Positions 25,296 through 35,147 are shown, counted from the stretch's first letter. The stretch is DNA of 64,000 bases from an uncultured Allomuricauda sp. (GCF_947501165.1 NZ_CANMUU010000001.1:682001-746000); one strand, 5' to 3'. Numbers and translations: made by a program. Notes: a model not told the origin generated them from the letters alone.

Positions 25296-25928
25296 ATGCA
25301 AACAAAAGCAAATGTAATTTATGGTATTACAGTTTTATTTTTTGGAATCTTCCTTTTGGCCTCCTGCTCTGCTGAAGATGGAGAAACCGGACCAGCAGGA
25401 CCACAGGGCCCTCAAGGTGAACAAGGAGTCGCCGGTCCGGCTGGAGCTGACGGAGCTAATGGACAGGACGGTGAGCAAGGAGAAACTGGAACTGCCAATG
25501 TAATTTATTCAGATTGGATTGATTCGGAATTTGATGACAATGTCATTCTAACTGCGGCCGGGTTTGACATTGATGTTCCCGAATTGACACAGGAAATCAT
25601 AAATCAAGGCGTGGTATTGGTTTTCGGACGAAATATCCCAGGTGGCTTTTCAAGTCCAGATGTTATGCAACTACCTTTCATTTCAAATTCAAACTTTTAT
25701 TCTTCTAGAATAGAAGATGTTGAAACATTAAGAATTACAGTAGCTTCTTTGGATGGAACTGCTGTAGGCATTCCTTTCTTTGAGAATTATAGATATGTCA
25801 TTATTCCAGGAGGAGTTCCAGCAGAAGATGACGGTGGAGGAATCATAATAACCTCCAAATCTTCGGAGTATGACTATTCCAAAATGTCCTATGAAGAAAT
25901 AGCTGAGCTATTCAATATTCAAGATTAA
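25296..25928 (+). CDS. Collagen-like lipoprotein
   Basis: This 210-residue protein has a lipoprotein signal (FLLASCSAEDGE, Cys24). Residues 29-65 are twelve unbroken Gly-X-Y triplets (such as GPAGPQGPQGEQGVAGPAG), a short collagen-like stalk. A 145-residue C-terminal globular region without recognisable domain follows. Similar proteins are scattered in Bacteroidetes and are thought to form trimeric surface structures. It is divergent from a LytS/LytTR operon, which may control it. Confidence 0.8.
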   Translation: MQTKANVIYGITVLFFGIFLLASCSAEDGETGPAGPQGPQGEQGVAGPAGADGANGQDGEQGETGTANVIYSDWIDSEFDDNVILTAAGFDIDVPELTQEIINQGVVLVFGRNIPGGFSSPDVMQLPFISNSNFYSSRIEDVETLRITVASLDGTAVGIPFFENYRYVIIPGGVPAEDDGGGIIITSKSSEYDYSKMSYEEIAELFNIQD

Positions 25929-26060
25929 ATCGCCTTCAAATAGCCCAAAGTAAAAAGTTCCCCCCTTTTTAACTATCGGTCTAAAAAACCCAATCTGGCA
26001 TTTTATCTCCACGGTCCGTTTATATTCATTCTAAATTAGATGCTTTGAAAAGTTGAAAAC

Positions 26061-26091
26061 TTGTTAAAAACTCATCCGTGCCGTAAATTTG
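26061..26091 (+). promoter_or_regulatory. Promoter of the sdh operon
   Basis: TTG (26061-26063), 20 bp, then TAAATTTG (26084-26091) is a textbook Bacteroidetes promoter. The expected start of transcription is near 26098, so translation of sdhC must start at ATG 26110 rather than at the earlier codon 26089, which lies inside the -7 element. Confidence 0.75.
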
Positions 26092-26109
26092 AAGGTAAAA
26101 TCAACACGA

Positions 26110-26778
26110 ATGAGTGGATTTATAAAATCTTCGATAGCCCGAAAAGTAGTGATGGCACTTTCGGGTCTTTTTTTGGTTGTTTTCTTAACACAACACTTCG
26201 TCATCAATATTACTTCGGTCATTGATCCTGAAACCTTTAATTCCTGGTCCCATTTTATGGGATACAATCCTTTGGTGCAGTACCTTTTGCAGCCCATTTT
26301 GATTGCAGGTGTCATTATCCATTTTGTCATGGGGTTTGCACTAGAAATTCAGAACAAAAAAGCGAGAAATGTTGGTTATGCCAAATTCAAAGGTAGTGCC
26401 AACGCCACATGGGTTTCCAGAAATATGATTTACTCGGGTTTGGTAGTATTAGCATTTTTAGCCCTCCATTTCTATGATTTTTGGGTGCCGGAAATGGTTT
26501 ATAAATATGTAGAGGTAAATCCTGAGATGCCAACCCGTTATCATGAAGAAACTGTACACAAGTTTGAACCTTTTTGGAGAACTATTCTCTACGTGGTTTC
26601 TTTTGTCTTGTTGAGTCTACATTTATGGCACGGCTTTTCTTCATCTTTTCAATCCATGGGTGTCAACAATAAATACTCTGAGGGAATCAAAACATTTACT
26701 AAAATATTTTCGGTGGCCATTCCACTGGGCTTTGTTTTCATAGCCTTGTTTCACCACCTTAACCCATTAACACACTAA
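26110..26778 (+). CDS. sdhC: Succinate dehydrogenase cytochrome b subunit (Bacteroidetes type)
   Basis: This 222-residue membrane protein has five predicted helices and several His residues suitable as haem ligands ([44 protein letters not shown]). It matches the single-subunit, di-haem b-type anchor of SQR/fumarate reductase in Bacteroidetes, so no separate SdhD is needed. It is the first gene of sdhCAB. The start at 26110 (MSGFIKSS) is fixed by the promoter position. Confidence 0.93.
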   Translation: MSGFIKSSIARKVVMALSGLFLVVFLTQHFVINITSVIDPETFNSWSHFMGYNPLVQYLLQPILIAGVIIHFVMGFALEIQNKKARNVGYAKFKGSANATWVSRNMIYSGLVVLAFLALHFYDFWVPEMVYKYVEVNPEMPTRYHEETVHKFEPFWRTILYVVSFVLLSLHLWHGFSSSFQSMGVNNKYSEGIKTFTKIFSVAIPLGFVFIALFHHLNPLTH

Positions 26779-26780
26779 TC

Positions 26781-28784
26781 ATGGGAAAATTGGATTCAAA
26801 GGTGCCAGCTGGTCCATTAGCGGACAAATGGACAAAACATAAGAATGAAATAGACTTGGTGAACCCTGCCAACAAGCGAAACATTGACATTATTGTGGTG
26901 GGTACAGGTTTAGCTGGAGGTTCGGCGGCTGCTACTCTGGCGGAGCTGGGTTATAACGTTAAAACATTTTGCTATCAAGATTCCCCTAGAAGAGCGCACT
27001 CCATTGCGGCTCAAGGTGGGGTAAATGCAGCAAAGAATTATCAAGGTGATGGCGATAGTGTTTATCGCCTGTTTTATGATACTATTAAAGGAGGTGACTA
27101 TCGTTCCCGTGAAGCAAACGTGCATCGATTAGCGGAAGTCTCTACCAACATTATTGATCAATGCGTAGCGCAGGGGGTTCCTTTTGCCCGCGAATATGGT
27201 GGCTTGTTAGACAATCGCTCTTTTGGAGGGGTATTGGTTTCAAGAACCTTCTACGCCAAGGGACAAACGGGACAACAACTTCTTTTGGGTGCTTACTCCG
27301 CTATGAATCGACAGATACAGAGAGGAAAAATCAAATCGTACACCCGTCATGAAATGCTGGATTTGGTACTTGTTGACGGTAAGGCTCGAGGAATTATCGC
27401 TAGGGATTTGGTCAGTGGAGAAATTGAAAGACACTCGGCACATGCTGTGGTTTTGGCAACTGGGGGGTATGGAAACCTATTCTTCCTTTCTACGTATTGT
27501 ATGGGAGCCAATGTAATGGCTGCTTGGAGAGCGCACAGAAAGGGTGCTTACTTTGCCAATCCATGCTTTACTCAGATTCACCCAACGTGTATTCCCGTAT
27601 CTGGGGACCATCAATCTAAATTGACTTTGATGTCTGAGTCCCTTCGTAATGATGGTAGAATTTGGGTGCCTGCTAAAATGGAAGATGCAGAAGCTATACG
27701 CGCAGGTAAGCTGAAGCCCACTGAGATTCCAGAAGAGAATAGAGATTATTATTTAGAAAGACGTTATCCAGCCTTCGGAAACTTGGTACCTCGAGATGTG
27801 GCATCAAGAGCAGCAAAAGAGCGTTGTGATGCCGGGTACGGAGTTAACAAAACGGGGGAAGCGGTTTATTTGGATTTTGATGCGGCCATTATGCGCTATG
27901 GACGTGAAAAAGCGTTGACCTCGGGAATGAAGAATCCGGATGACACAACGGTAAGAAAACTAGGAGAAGAAATTGTTGAAGCGAAATACGGAAACCTCTT
28001 CCAGATGTATGAAAAAATTGTAGACGAGAATCCATACAAAACCCCAATGAAGATTTATCCAGCGGTTCACTATACCATGGGTGGTCTTTGGGTGGATTAC
28101 AATCTTCAAACAACTATCCCAGGTTGTTATGCAGCTGGTGAAGCTAATTTCAGTGACCACGGTGCAAATAGATTGGGAGCGTCTGCATTGATGCAAGGTT
28201 TAGCGGATGGCTATTTTGTTTTACCATACACCATAGGGGATTATCTGTCTGATGATATTCGTACCGGGCCCATTTCAACAGAAACTTCAGAATTTGATGA
28301 AGCCGAAAAAGCAGTTCGTGAGCGCATTGAGAAATTGATGTCAGGAAGTGGAATCCATTCTGTGGATTACTACCACAAAAAGTTGGGCAAAATCATGTGG
28401 AACAAATGTGGTATGTCCAGAAATGCAAAGGAATTGAAAGAAGCCATGAAAGAGATTTCTGAACTACGAAAAGATTTCTGGGAGAACGTAAAAATTCCTG
28501 GTACACCAGACTCTAAAAATCAAGAGTTGGAAAAAGCAGGAAGGGTAGCCGATTTCTTAGAGCTTGGTGAACTATTCGCCATGGATGCTTTGGAACGTAA
28601 CGAATCCTGTGGTGGACACTTTAGGGAAGAATATCAAACCGAAGAAGGAGAAGCACTTCGTGATGATGAAAACTTCAAGTTCGTATCAGCTTGGGAATAT
28701 ACTGGTGAACCCAGTAAATCCAAATTGCACAAAGAGGATTTGGTATACGAAAACATTAAAGTAAAGACAAGGTCTTATAAATAA
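26781..28784 (+). CDS. sdhA: Succinate dehydrogenase/fumarate reductase flavoprotein subunit
   Basis: This 667-residue subunit has the FAD-binding motif [19 protein letters not shown] near residues 40-60, the flavinylation-site region [17 protein letters not shown], the active-site region ending in HTMGG-type [13 protein letters not shown], and [18 protein letters not shown]. It oxidises succinate to fumarate in the TCA cycle, or the reverse. It begins 2 bp after sdhC and ends 6 bp before sdhB. Confidence 0.97.
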   Translation: MGKLDSKVPAGPLADKWTKHKNEIDLVNPANKRNIDIIVVGTGLAGGSAAATLAELGYNVKTFCYQDSPRRAHSIAAQGGVNAAKNYQGDGDSVYRLFYDTIKGGDYRSREANVHRLAEVSTNIIDQCVAQGVPFAREYGGLLDNRSFGGVLVSRTFYAKGQTGQQLLLGAYSAMNRQIQRGKIKSYTRHEMLDLVLVDGKARGIIARDLVSGEIERHSAHAVVLATGGYGNLFFLSTYCMGANVMAAWRAHRKGAYFANPCFTQIHPTCIPVSGDHQSKLTLMSESLRNDGRIWVPAKMEDAEAIRAGKLKPTEIPEENRDYYLERRYPAFGNLVPRDVASRAAKERCDAGYGVNKTGEAVYLDFDAAIMRYGREKALTSGMKNPDDTTVRKLGEEIVEAKYGNLFQMYEKIVDENPYKTPMKIYPAVHYTMGGLWVDYNLQTTIPGCYAAGEANFSDHGANRLGASALMQGLADGYFVLPYTIGDYLSDDIRTGPISTETSEFDEAEKAVRERIEKLMSGSGIHSVDYYHKKLGKIMWNKCGMSRNAKELKEAMKEISELRKDFWENVKIPGTPDSKNQELEKAGRVADFLELGELFAMDALERNESCGGHFREEYQTEEGEALRDDENFKFVSAWEYTGEPSKSKLHKEDLVYENIKVKTRSYK

Positions 28785-28790
28785 ATTGCT

Positions 28791-29537
28791 ATGAAACTAT
28801 ATTTAAAAATTTGGCGCCAAAAGAATGCAGATTCCAAGGGTTCCATGGTGGACTACACTTTAGATGGTGTGGAAAGCGATATGTCCTTTCTTGAAATGCT
28901 GGATATATTGAACGAGGAATTGATATCAAAAGGCGAAGAACCGGTCGAATTTGATCACGATTGTCGAGAAGGTATTTGTGGTACTTGCTCCTTAATGATC
29001 AATGGCCAACCTCATGGACCCGATTCAAGAATCACCGTATGCCAGTTGCATATGCGAAGCTTTAACGATGGGGATGAAATTGTAATCGAACCATGGAGAG
29101 CAACTGCATTCCCGGTTATCAAAGATCTTATTGTTGATAGAACTGCTTTTGATCGAATTCAACAAGCCGGCGGTTATATTTCGGTAAACACATCCGGAAG
29201 ACCTGTTGATGCTAATGCTATTCCTATTGAGAAGGAAATGGCTGATAAATCTTTCAACGCAGCAACTTGTATTGGTTGCGGTGCTTGCGTGGCTGCGTGT
29301 AAAAATGCTAGTGCGATGTTATTCACCTCAGCTAAGGTTTCCCAATTTGCCTTACTCCCTCAAGGACAGGTTGAAGCGGCAGAACGTGTACAGAACATGG
29401 TTCGCCAAATGGACTTGGAAGGATTTGGAAATTGCACCAATACCGGTGCCTGTGAAGTGGAATGTCCTAAAGGAATTTCTTTGGAGAATATCGCCCGTAT
29501 GAATAGGGAGTATCTTTCCGCCAGTGTGAAAGGCTAG
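28791..29537 (+). CDS. sdhB: Succinate dehydrogenase/fumarate reductase iron-sulfur subunit
   Basis: This 248-residue subunit carries the three clusters of complex II: a 2Fe-2S site ([11 protein letters not shown] with a later Cys in ITVCQLH), a [13 protein letters not shown] site and [15 protein letters not shown]. Electrons pass from SdhA to the membrane anchor. It is the last gene of the operon and is followed by a strong terminator. Confidence 0.97.
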   Translation: MKLYLKIWRQKNADSKGSMVDYTLDGVESDMSFLEMLDILNEELISKGEEPVEFDHDCREGICGTCSLMINGQPHGPDSRITVCQLHMRSFNDGDEIVIEPWRATAFPVIKDLIVDRTAFDRIQQAGGYISVNTSGRPVDANAIPIEKEMADKSFNAATCIGCGACVAACKNASAMLFTSAKVSQFALLPQGQVEAAERVQNMVRQMDLEGFGNCTNTGACEVECPKGISLENIARMNREYLSASVKG

Positions 29538-29570
29538 TATACCTTCCTACAAGTCGGGAATTCAAATAAC

Positions 29571-29606
29571 AAAGCCCAAATTCCAAATGGAGTTTGGGCT
29601 TTTTTT
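29571..29606 (+). terminator. Rho-independent terminator after sdhCAB
   Basis: AAAGCCCAAA (29571-29580) pairs perfectly with TTTGGGCTTT (29593-29602), a 10-bp stem with a 12-base loop followed by a run of T. It separates the sdh operon from the PQQ dehydrogenase gene. Confidence 0.88.
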
Positions 29607-29630
29607 ATCTTTAGTACAAAACCCGTTGTG

Positions 29631-31772
29631 ATGTCCATTCTGAGCAAGTTTACAAGAATTTCCCTTCTTCTACTCGTTCTTGCTTCAGTATGTGTTATTG
29701 GTTGTTCAAAACCAAAAAAAACATCAACATATGAAACCTGGAGTACCTACTTGGGTGATAAAGCCCAGACCCATTTCAGCACACTTAACCAAATCGATTC
29801 CGCAAACGTCTCCTCCTTAAAAATTGCCTGGGAATACGAATCAGAAGATTTTGGTCAGATGCAAATGAATCCTATTGTTGTGGATACTCTGCTTTATGGT
29901 GTTACGGCAGCTTTACGGGTGGTGGCATTACATGCAGCCACAGGAGAAGAAGTTTGGCAATTCGGGGAAAAACTGGAAGCTTGGCATTCAACAAGCAGAG
30001 GGGTAACGTATTGGTCCAAAGGAGAGGACAAACGAATTCTATTTACACGAGGTTCTCAACTTTGGGCTCTCAATGCAATTACAGGAAAACCTGTTGCTTC
30101 TTTTGGAAATAAGGGTTCCATAGATTTGAGGTCAGGACTTCCAGAATCCGCAAAGGATAAGTTTGTGATATCTAATACTCCGGGAATCATCCATGAGGAC
30201 AAAATCATTATGCCCTTACGCGTCTCTGAAGATATTGGTGCCGCCCCTGGAAACCTTATGGCTTTTAATGTGGAAAGTGGAAAGTTGGAATGGGTCTTCC
30301 ATACAATTCCCTTTCCTGAAGATACTGCCTACAAAACCTGGGAAAATAAAGAATCGCTTCAAAAAGGATATGTTGGTGGCGCCAATAACTGGGCAGGAAT
30401 GGCTCTAGATGAGGCAAATAATATTCTCTTTGTTCCAACAGGTTCTGCTGCTCCTGACTTTTATGGCGGTATTCGAAAAGGGGAGAATTTATATGCGAAT
30501 TCCCTTTTGGCACTGAATGTTGCTACTGGGGAGTTGTTATGGCATTTTCAATTTACCCATCACGATATTTGGGACAGGGACCCCCCTGCTCCTCCAAATT
30601 TGATGACATTGACCTTGGATGGAAAATCTATACCTGCGGTAGTTCAGGTAACCAAACAAGGGTATGTTTTTGCCTTTAATAGATTATCAGGTGAGCCCCT
30701 ATTTGATATTGAAGAACGAAAAGTACCTCAATCTACATTAACAGGTGAGGAAACATGGCCTACACAGCCATTTCCCGTAAAGCCAAAACCGTTTGCTCGC
30801 CAATCTGATGAAATCTCAACAGAAAATATTAGTCCATTTGCCGAGAACAAAGAGGAATTAAAAAGACAGCTGGAAAAAACCAATAAAACGGTTTATGCGC
30901 CACCCTCACTTGATCCCATATTGCTTCTTCCCGGATATGACGGAGGTGCGGAATGGGGTGGTGCCGGAGTAGACCCAGAAAATGGAATTCTCTATGTGAA
31001 CTCCAACGAAATGGCATTCATGCTTCGTATGGGAAAAGACTCTTTAACTACCGCTGAAAACAATACCATTACAGGACAAAGTCTGTATGCCAAATATTGC
31101 AGTGTATGTCATCAGAGTAATCGCGAAGGTGTTGTTCAAAGTGGGTATCCTTCTCTACTTGGACTTAAGACAAAACTATCAGAACTGGAAACAAAGCGAA
31201 TCATACAAAAAGGAAAGGGCATGATGATTGGGTTTCCACAGCTAAGTGATGAGGAAGTAGATGGGCTAGTCGCTTTTCTGTTTGATGAACCAGATAAAAT
31301 GGAAGTAACCTCAAACAATAAGGATGAATATCCAAAACTACCTTATCGCCATCTCGGCTATACCAAATTTTTGGATAGCAACGGTCTTCCTGCCATAGAT
31401 CCTCCTTGGGGAACCTTACATGCCATCAACATGAATACGGGAGAATACCTATGGTCCATTACCCTTGGGGATACTCCAGGACTGGAAAATCCAACAGGAA
31501 AACCTACAGGATGCGAAAGCTATGGAGGACCCATAATAACAGAAAATGGCCTTCTTCTTATAGCAGGTACCAAGGATGGTTTTTTTAGGGCCTTTAATCG
31601 TTATAATGGAAAACTGCTATGGCAGTATAAGTTACCTGCTGCTTCTTTTGCTACTCCTGCTACCTACGAGGTAAATGGCAAACAGTATATAGCCTTGGCC
31701 TGTGGGGGTGAAAAATTGGGAACCCCAAAAGGAAACAAGATTATTGCTTTTACCTTACCTGAACAACCCTAG
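29631..31772 (+). CDS. PQQ-dependent dehydrogenase with cytochrome c domain (lipoprotein)
   Basis: The protein has about 713 residues from ATG 29631. A lipoprotein signal (VCVIGCSKPKK) is followed by an eight-bladed PQQ propeller (W-motifs such as GEEVWQFG, SGKLEWVFHT, GELLWHFQFTHHDIWDRD). A cytochrome c insert holds a single CxxCH haem site, YAKYCSVCHQSNREG, with a later Met in GMMIGFPQLSDEE, after which the last blades follow (LWQYKLPAASFATPATYE). This is the quinoprotein glucose/alcohol dehydrogenase layout, oxidising a sugar or alcohol and passing electrons to the chain. No pqq synthesis genes are in the window, so PQQ may be taken up. Confidence 0.88.
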   Translation: MSILSKFTRISLLLLVLASVCVIGCSKPKKTSTYETWSTYLGDKAQTHFSTLNQIDSANVSSLKIAWEYESEDFGQMQMNPIVVDTLLYGVTAALRVVALHAATGEEVWQFGEKLEAWHSTSRGVTYWSKGEDKRILFTRGSQLWALNAITGKPVASFGNKGSIDLRSGLPESAKDKFVISNTPGIIHEDKIIMPLRVSEDIGAAPGNLMAFNVESGKLEWVFHTIPFPEDTAYKTWENKESLQKGYVGGANNWAGMALDEANNILFVPTGSAAPDFYGGIRKGENLYANSLLALNVATGELLWHFQFTHHDIWDRDPPAPPNLMTLTLDGKSIPAVVQVTKQGYVFAFNRLSGEPLFDIEERKVPQSTLTGEETWPTQPFPVKPKPFARQSDEISTENISPFAENKEELKRQLEKTNKTVYAPPSLDPILLLPGYDGGAEWGGAGVDPENGILYVNSNEMAFMLRMGKDSLTTAENNTITGQSLYAKYCSVCHQSNREGVVQSGYPSLLGLKTKLSELETKRIIQKGKGMMIGFPQLSDEEVDGLVAFLFDEPDKMEVTSNNKDEYPKLPYRHLGYTKFLDSNGLPAIDPPWGTLHAINMNTGEYLWSITLGDTPGLENPTGKPTGCESYGGPIITENGLLLIAGTKDGFFRAFNRYNGKLLWQYKLPAASFATPATYEVNGKQYIALACGGEKLGTPKGNKIIAFTLPEQP

Positions 31773-31781
31773 ATTCAACCT

Positions 31782-32273
31782 ATGGCCAATTACAAATCCA
31801 AAGAGCCCATCAAAGTCCCTCGTTTCAATGAGGAATCTGGATTTTATACTACTCCAGAGCGTTCGAAAATCATGGGGAAGATTCGGGGAAAGAACACCAA
31901 GCCTGAATTGGCTTTCCGAAAAGCCCTTTGGGAAGCGGGTTACAGATACCGTATTGATTATAAAAAATTAATAGGAAAACCAGATATCGCGTTAAAGAAG
32001 TACAAGACTGTGATTTTTATCGATGGCGAATTTTGGCATGGGCATAATTGGGAAGAACGAAAACACAAAATAAAAACAAATCGAGAATTCTGGATTCCAA
32101 AGATTGAACGGAATATACAAAGAGATGAAGAAGTCAATACAGAACTACAACGTTTGGGCTACACTGTATTCCGTTTTTGGGAACGTGAAATCAAAAAAGA
32201 GTTGGACCAATGTTTGCAAAAGGTAATAACGCATTTGGAAACGGTCGTTTCTCAAGAACACCCTTTAAAATAG
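31782..32273 (+). CDS. Vsr-like very short patch repair endonuclease
   Basis: This 163-residue protein has the Vsr fold: MGKIRGKNTKPELAFRKALW, GYRYRIDYKKLIGKPDIALK, the catalytic strand VIFIDGEFWHGHNWEE and FWIPKIERNIQRDEEVN, ending VFRFWEREI. Classic Vsr nicks T:G mismatches left by Dcm methylation. Here the usual HGCFWHxH..C zinc pattern is replaced by DGEFWHGHNW, so at least two zinc-binding Cys are missing. No DNA cytosine methylase is in the window. It follows the PQQ dehydrogenase gene by 9 bp. Confidence 0.82.
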   Translation: MANYKSKEPIKVPRFNEESGFYTTPERSKIMGKIRGKNTKPELAFRKALWEAGYRYRIDYKKLIGKPDIALKKYKTVIFIDGEFWHGHNWEERKHKIKTNREFWIPKIERNIQRDEEVNTELQRLGYTVFRFWEREIKKELDQCLQKVITHLETVVSQEHPLK

Positions 32274-32287
32274 TTCATATAACTCCC

Positions 32288-32295
32288 TATTTTTG
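32288..32295 (+). promoter_or_regulatory. Minus-7 element before the methionine aminotransferase gene
   Basis: TATTTTTG matches TAnnTTTG, 15 bp before ATG 32311. It overlaps the TTG at 32293 that would otherwise be the earliest start codon, which argues for ATG 32311. Confidence 0.5.
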
Positions 32296-32310
32296 ATAAA
32301 CGCCTATCGT

Positions 32311-33465
32311 ATGAGTGCTTTTTTGAGTATCAATTCCAAATTACCGAACGCTAAGACCACCATCTTTACAGTTGTCGGAAAAATGGCAAAAGAACATAAT
32401 GCCATAAATCTATCGCAAGGTTTTCCTGATTTTTCACCAGATTCCGAACTTCTGGATCTTTATAAAAAAGCATTGAACGGCAACTACAACCAGTACGCTC
32501 CTATGACCGGTGCACAGCAGCTTCGCGAAGTGATTGTGGAGAAAATTGAAAAAATGTATAGTAGAAGATATAATGTAGAAAAGGAAGTCACCGTAACTGC
32601 TGGAGCTACCCAGGCCATATATACTGCTATCACAGCTTTTATTTCAAATGATGACGAGGTGCTGGTTCTGAAACCTGCATATGATTGTTATGAGCCTGCT
32701 ATAGAGCTCGCTGGAGGGGTTCCTGTATTCATAGAATTGAAAGGGAAAGATTTTAAGGTGGACTGGGAAGAATTCCGAAATAAAATCACCTCAAGGACTA
32801 AAATGGTCATTATAAATACACCGCATAATCCAAGTGGCCAAATACTAACAGAAGCCGATATGATTGCTTTGCAAGATATTTTACGGGATACCAATATCAT
32901 TTTATTGAGTGATGAGGTATACGAGCATATTGTTTTTGATGGTGCAGTCCACCAAAGTGCTGCCCGATTTGAACACCTTTCCAGAAGAAGCATTATCTGT
33001 TCTTCCTTTGGAAAAACGTTTCATGTGACGGGTTGGAAAGTAGGGTATTGTGTGGGGCCTTCAGATTTAATGCATGAGTTTAACAAAATCCATCAATTTA
33101 ATGTCTTCTGTGTGAATCATCCAGCGCAAATTGCCTTGGCGGAGTATCTTAAAAATCAAGACCACTACCTAAATCTTGGTGATTTTTATCAAAGAAAGCG
33201 GGACTACTTCTTAGATGCGATTTCTGGTTCTAGATTTAAGTTTCGGCCTTCCCAAGGAAGTTATTTTCAATTATTGGACTATTCTGATATTACAAAGGAA
33301 AGTGACGTTGTTTTAAATGAACGACTCATAAAGGATTACAAATTGGCCAGTATACCCATGTCCGTTTTCAATATAAATGAAAGAGACGATAACCTACTTC
33401 GCTTTTGTTTTGCCAAAACTGAGGAAACTTTGGATAAGGCAGCTGAAGTTTTGAATAGAATCTAG
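32311..33465 (+). CDS. Methionine aminotransferase (class I/II, YbdL-like)
   Basis: This 384-residue PLP enzyme contains INLSQGFPDFSPD, NQYAPMTGAQQLREVI, VTAGATQAIYTAI, NTPHNPSGQIL, LSDEVYEHIVFDG and the PLP-lysine motif CSSFGKTFHVTGWKVGY. It best fits the YbdL/methionine aminotransferase group, which also includes kynurenine transaminases. It transfers the amino group of methionine or aromatic residues to 2-oxo acids, in salvage or catabolism. It ends 4 bp before the convergent XRE gene. Confidence 0.9.
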   Translation: MSAFLSINSKLPNAKTTIFTVVGKMAKEHNAINLSQGFPDFSPDSELLDLYKKALNGNYNQYAPMTGAQQLREVIVEKIEKMYSRRYNVEKEVTVTAGATQAIYTAITAFISNDDEVLVLKPAYDCYEPAIELAGGVPVFIELKGKDFKVDWEEFRNKITSRTKMVIINTPHNPSGQILTEADMIALQDILRDTNIILLSDEVYEHIVFDGAVHQSAARFEHLSRRSIICSSFGKTFHVTGWKVGYCVGPSDLMHEFNKIHQFNVFCVNHPAQIALAEYLKNQDHYLNLGDFYQRKRDYFLDAISGSRFKFRPSQGSYFQLLDYSDITKESDVVLNERLIKDYKLASIPMSVFNINERDDNLLRFCFAKTEETLDKAAEVLNRI

Positions 33466-33469
33466 GGTA

Positions 33470-34177
33470 CTATATCTGTTTCTTAATTACTTTGAACAAT
33501 TGAAGGATTTCATCCAAAGGGAGTTTGAAATCATTAAATTCAGGAGAAGTATTCAGGTTATTACAGGTAATCTCTTTTTTATCTGCATCAATAGCAACTA
33601 TTTTCTTACAAGTAATTCTATCGCGCAATACCAATACCATAATTTGGTTCAAAAACAATTTTGGTTTTTTTGCCAGCTCATTCACTGCATGTTCCACCCC
33701 AAGTACTATAGATTTATTCGGGATGGATTGAATTGTACCATCATTCATGTAATCTCCAGCTATTTCAAAAGCTAAATGGGAACTATCATGTAAGGTCTCC
33801 ACAACAAAACCCGTCTTCATTGTATCCTTAGGTTCTTCACTGCTATTCCTATTTTTAGCATACTCTTCTTGTGTTTCAGCCAAAAGCAAGCGTACCAACA
33901 TAAAAGTTTTTCCGAAATCCAAAGGATAACATCGACTCCCAAAATGGTCAAATGGGTTCTGATTACCGTAGGTCGCTTCTTCCTCATTTACCTCACGAAT
34001 CTGTAATTCAATAACGCTAAGTTCAAAATACGCGGCTATCTGAGCTAACCTTTTACTGGGAATATTGGCATCCTTTTTTTCATAGGTTTGGATGGTACGT
34101 AGGCTAACCCCAACTGCATTTGCCAAATCGGTTTGGGTTGCACCCATCTTCTTTCTAAGCTTTCTGATTATTTGCAT
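33470..34177 (-). CDS. XRE-family helix-turn-helix regulator
   Basis: This 235-residue protein has an N-terminal HTH_3 domain at residues 1-60 (MQIIRKLRKKMGATQTDLAN, VSLRTIQTYEKKDANIPSKR). The C-terminal 170 residues have no domain I recognise; they look soluble and alpha/beta. A 6-bp inverted repeat lies just upstream of its start and may be an autoregulatory site. It is divergent from a small HTH-like gene. Confidence 0.85.
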   Translation of the reverse strand: MQIIRKLRKKMGATQTDLANAVGVSLRTIQTYEKKDANIPSKRLAQIAAYFELSVIELQIREVNEEEATYGNQNPFDHFGSRCYPLDFGKTFMLVRLLLAETQEEYAKNRNSSEEPKDTMKTGFVVETLHDSSHLAFEIAGDYMNDGTIQSIPNKSIVLGVEHAVNELAKKPKLFLNQIMVLVLRDRITCKKIVAIDADKKEITCNNLNTSPEFNDFKLPLDEILQLFKVIKKQI

Positions 34178-34189
34178 ATCGTATGAAAC

Positions 34190-34205
34190 ATGAAATTATT
34201 TTCAT
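34190..34205. promoter_or_regulatory. Candidate operator of the XRE regulator
   Basis: ATGAAA (34190-34195), TTAT, TTTCAT (34200-34205) is a palindrome 13 bp upstream of the XRE start codon. A perfect minus-strand -7 element, TATATTTG (34258-34265), lies further upstream, so the palindrome would sit in the 5' leader. The role is inferred from position only. Confidence 0.4.
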
Positions 34206-34319
34206 ATATTTGATTCTGCGCAGCAAGACTTTACATTTCTGTAATTGGGTTACAGACCAAATATAGAAAACTAAGATTTGACCCCGACACGTAATTTGAC
34301 AATCCAATAAAACCTGCGT

Positions 34320-34640
34320 ATGGGCTCAATCAAAAAACTTAACCTGGTCATCAACAGCGATGCGATATTTTCCAAAGAAGAATATGGAAAACCTATTAGT
34401 GAACAGCTTTCCACCGTACTTAGACGAAACGTTTCCAAAGATGATTATGCGGACATTGCTTCACGAACAAGTGTTAGCTTTTCTACCATTAGGGACGTAA
34501 TCTACAGAACAAATAGCTTAACGAAGACCAATGCAAAGGCAATCTCTTTGCTCATCCATATAGCTTTTGAGAATTCTATCGCCATAAAACTACAAGCGGA
34601 AGGGGATATTCTGTTTTTGGATGGATTATTGAAAATCTAG
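34320..34640 (+). CDS. Small HTH-like protein of unknown function
   Basis: This 106-residue protein has a middle segment (DDYADIASRTSVSFSTIRDV, then TNSLTKTNAKAISLLIHIAF) that reads like a helix-turn-helix. No signal peptide or membrane segment is seen. It is divergent from the XRE regulator and its end overlaps the convergent GNAT gene by 15 bp. I do not recognise the family. Confidence 0.6.
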   Translation: MGSIKKLNLVINSDAIFSKEEYGKPISEQLSTVLRRNVSKDDYADIASRTSVSFSTIRDVIYRTNSLTKTNAKAISLLIHIAFENSIAIKLQAEGDILFLDGLLKI

Positions 34641-35147
34641 TCGCATTAACCAGTCAGTCTGTTCGTCTTTACCAATAAAAAATGAGTGTTCTCCTACTTT
34701 GTAGAAGCCATTTCTTTCATAAAAGCGGATAGCCTTTGTATTACGTTCCCAAACCCCTAACCATAAATAGTATATACCATCTTGATTCTTGGAAAGTTGA
34801 ATCGCCTTTTCAAGCATCCACCGGCCTGCTTTTTTTCCTTGATGGGCCTCTAACACATAAATACGCTCCAATTCAATGGAATTCTTGTCATTAATATCCG
34901 TTTGCGCCTTGGATTGATTTAGTTTCAAGTATCCTATCAGTTCATCCTGCTCAAACACGAAGTAAAACTGGGATGCCACATTCTGAAGTTCCTTTTTCAA
35001 CTTGCCGCGGGTAAAAGCACCCTTAACATATTTCTGAAACTCATTAGGGTCATTGTCCTTTGCAAAAGTGGATACAAAAGTCTCCTTTGCAATCCACAAT
35101 AAGGTATCCAAGTCAGTTAGGTTACACTTTCTCAGTTTAAATTCCAT
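34626..35147 (-). CDS. GNAT-family N-acetyltransferase
   Basis: This 173-residue protein from ATG 35147 (MEFKLRKCNL) has a GNAT core: YFVFEQDELIGYLKLN, SIELERIYVLEAHQGKKAGR (acetyl-CoA loop) and KAIRFYERNGFYKVGEHSF. The substrate is unknown. A TTG at 35156 would add three residues; ATG is preferred. It starts just after a terminator of the upstream short transcript. Confidence 0.85.
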   Translation of the reverse strand: MEFKLRKCNLTDLDTLLWIAKETFVSTFAKDNDPNEFQKYVKGAFTRGKLKKELQNVASQFYFVFEQDELIGYLKLNQSKAQTDINDKNSIELERIYVLEAHQGKKAGRWMLEKAIQLSKNQDGIYYLWLGVWERNTKAIRFYERNGFYKVGEHSFFIGKDEQTDWLMRLDFQ

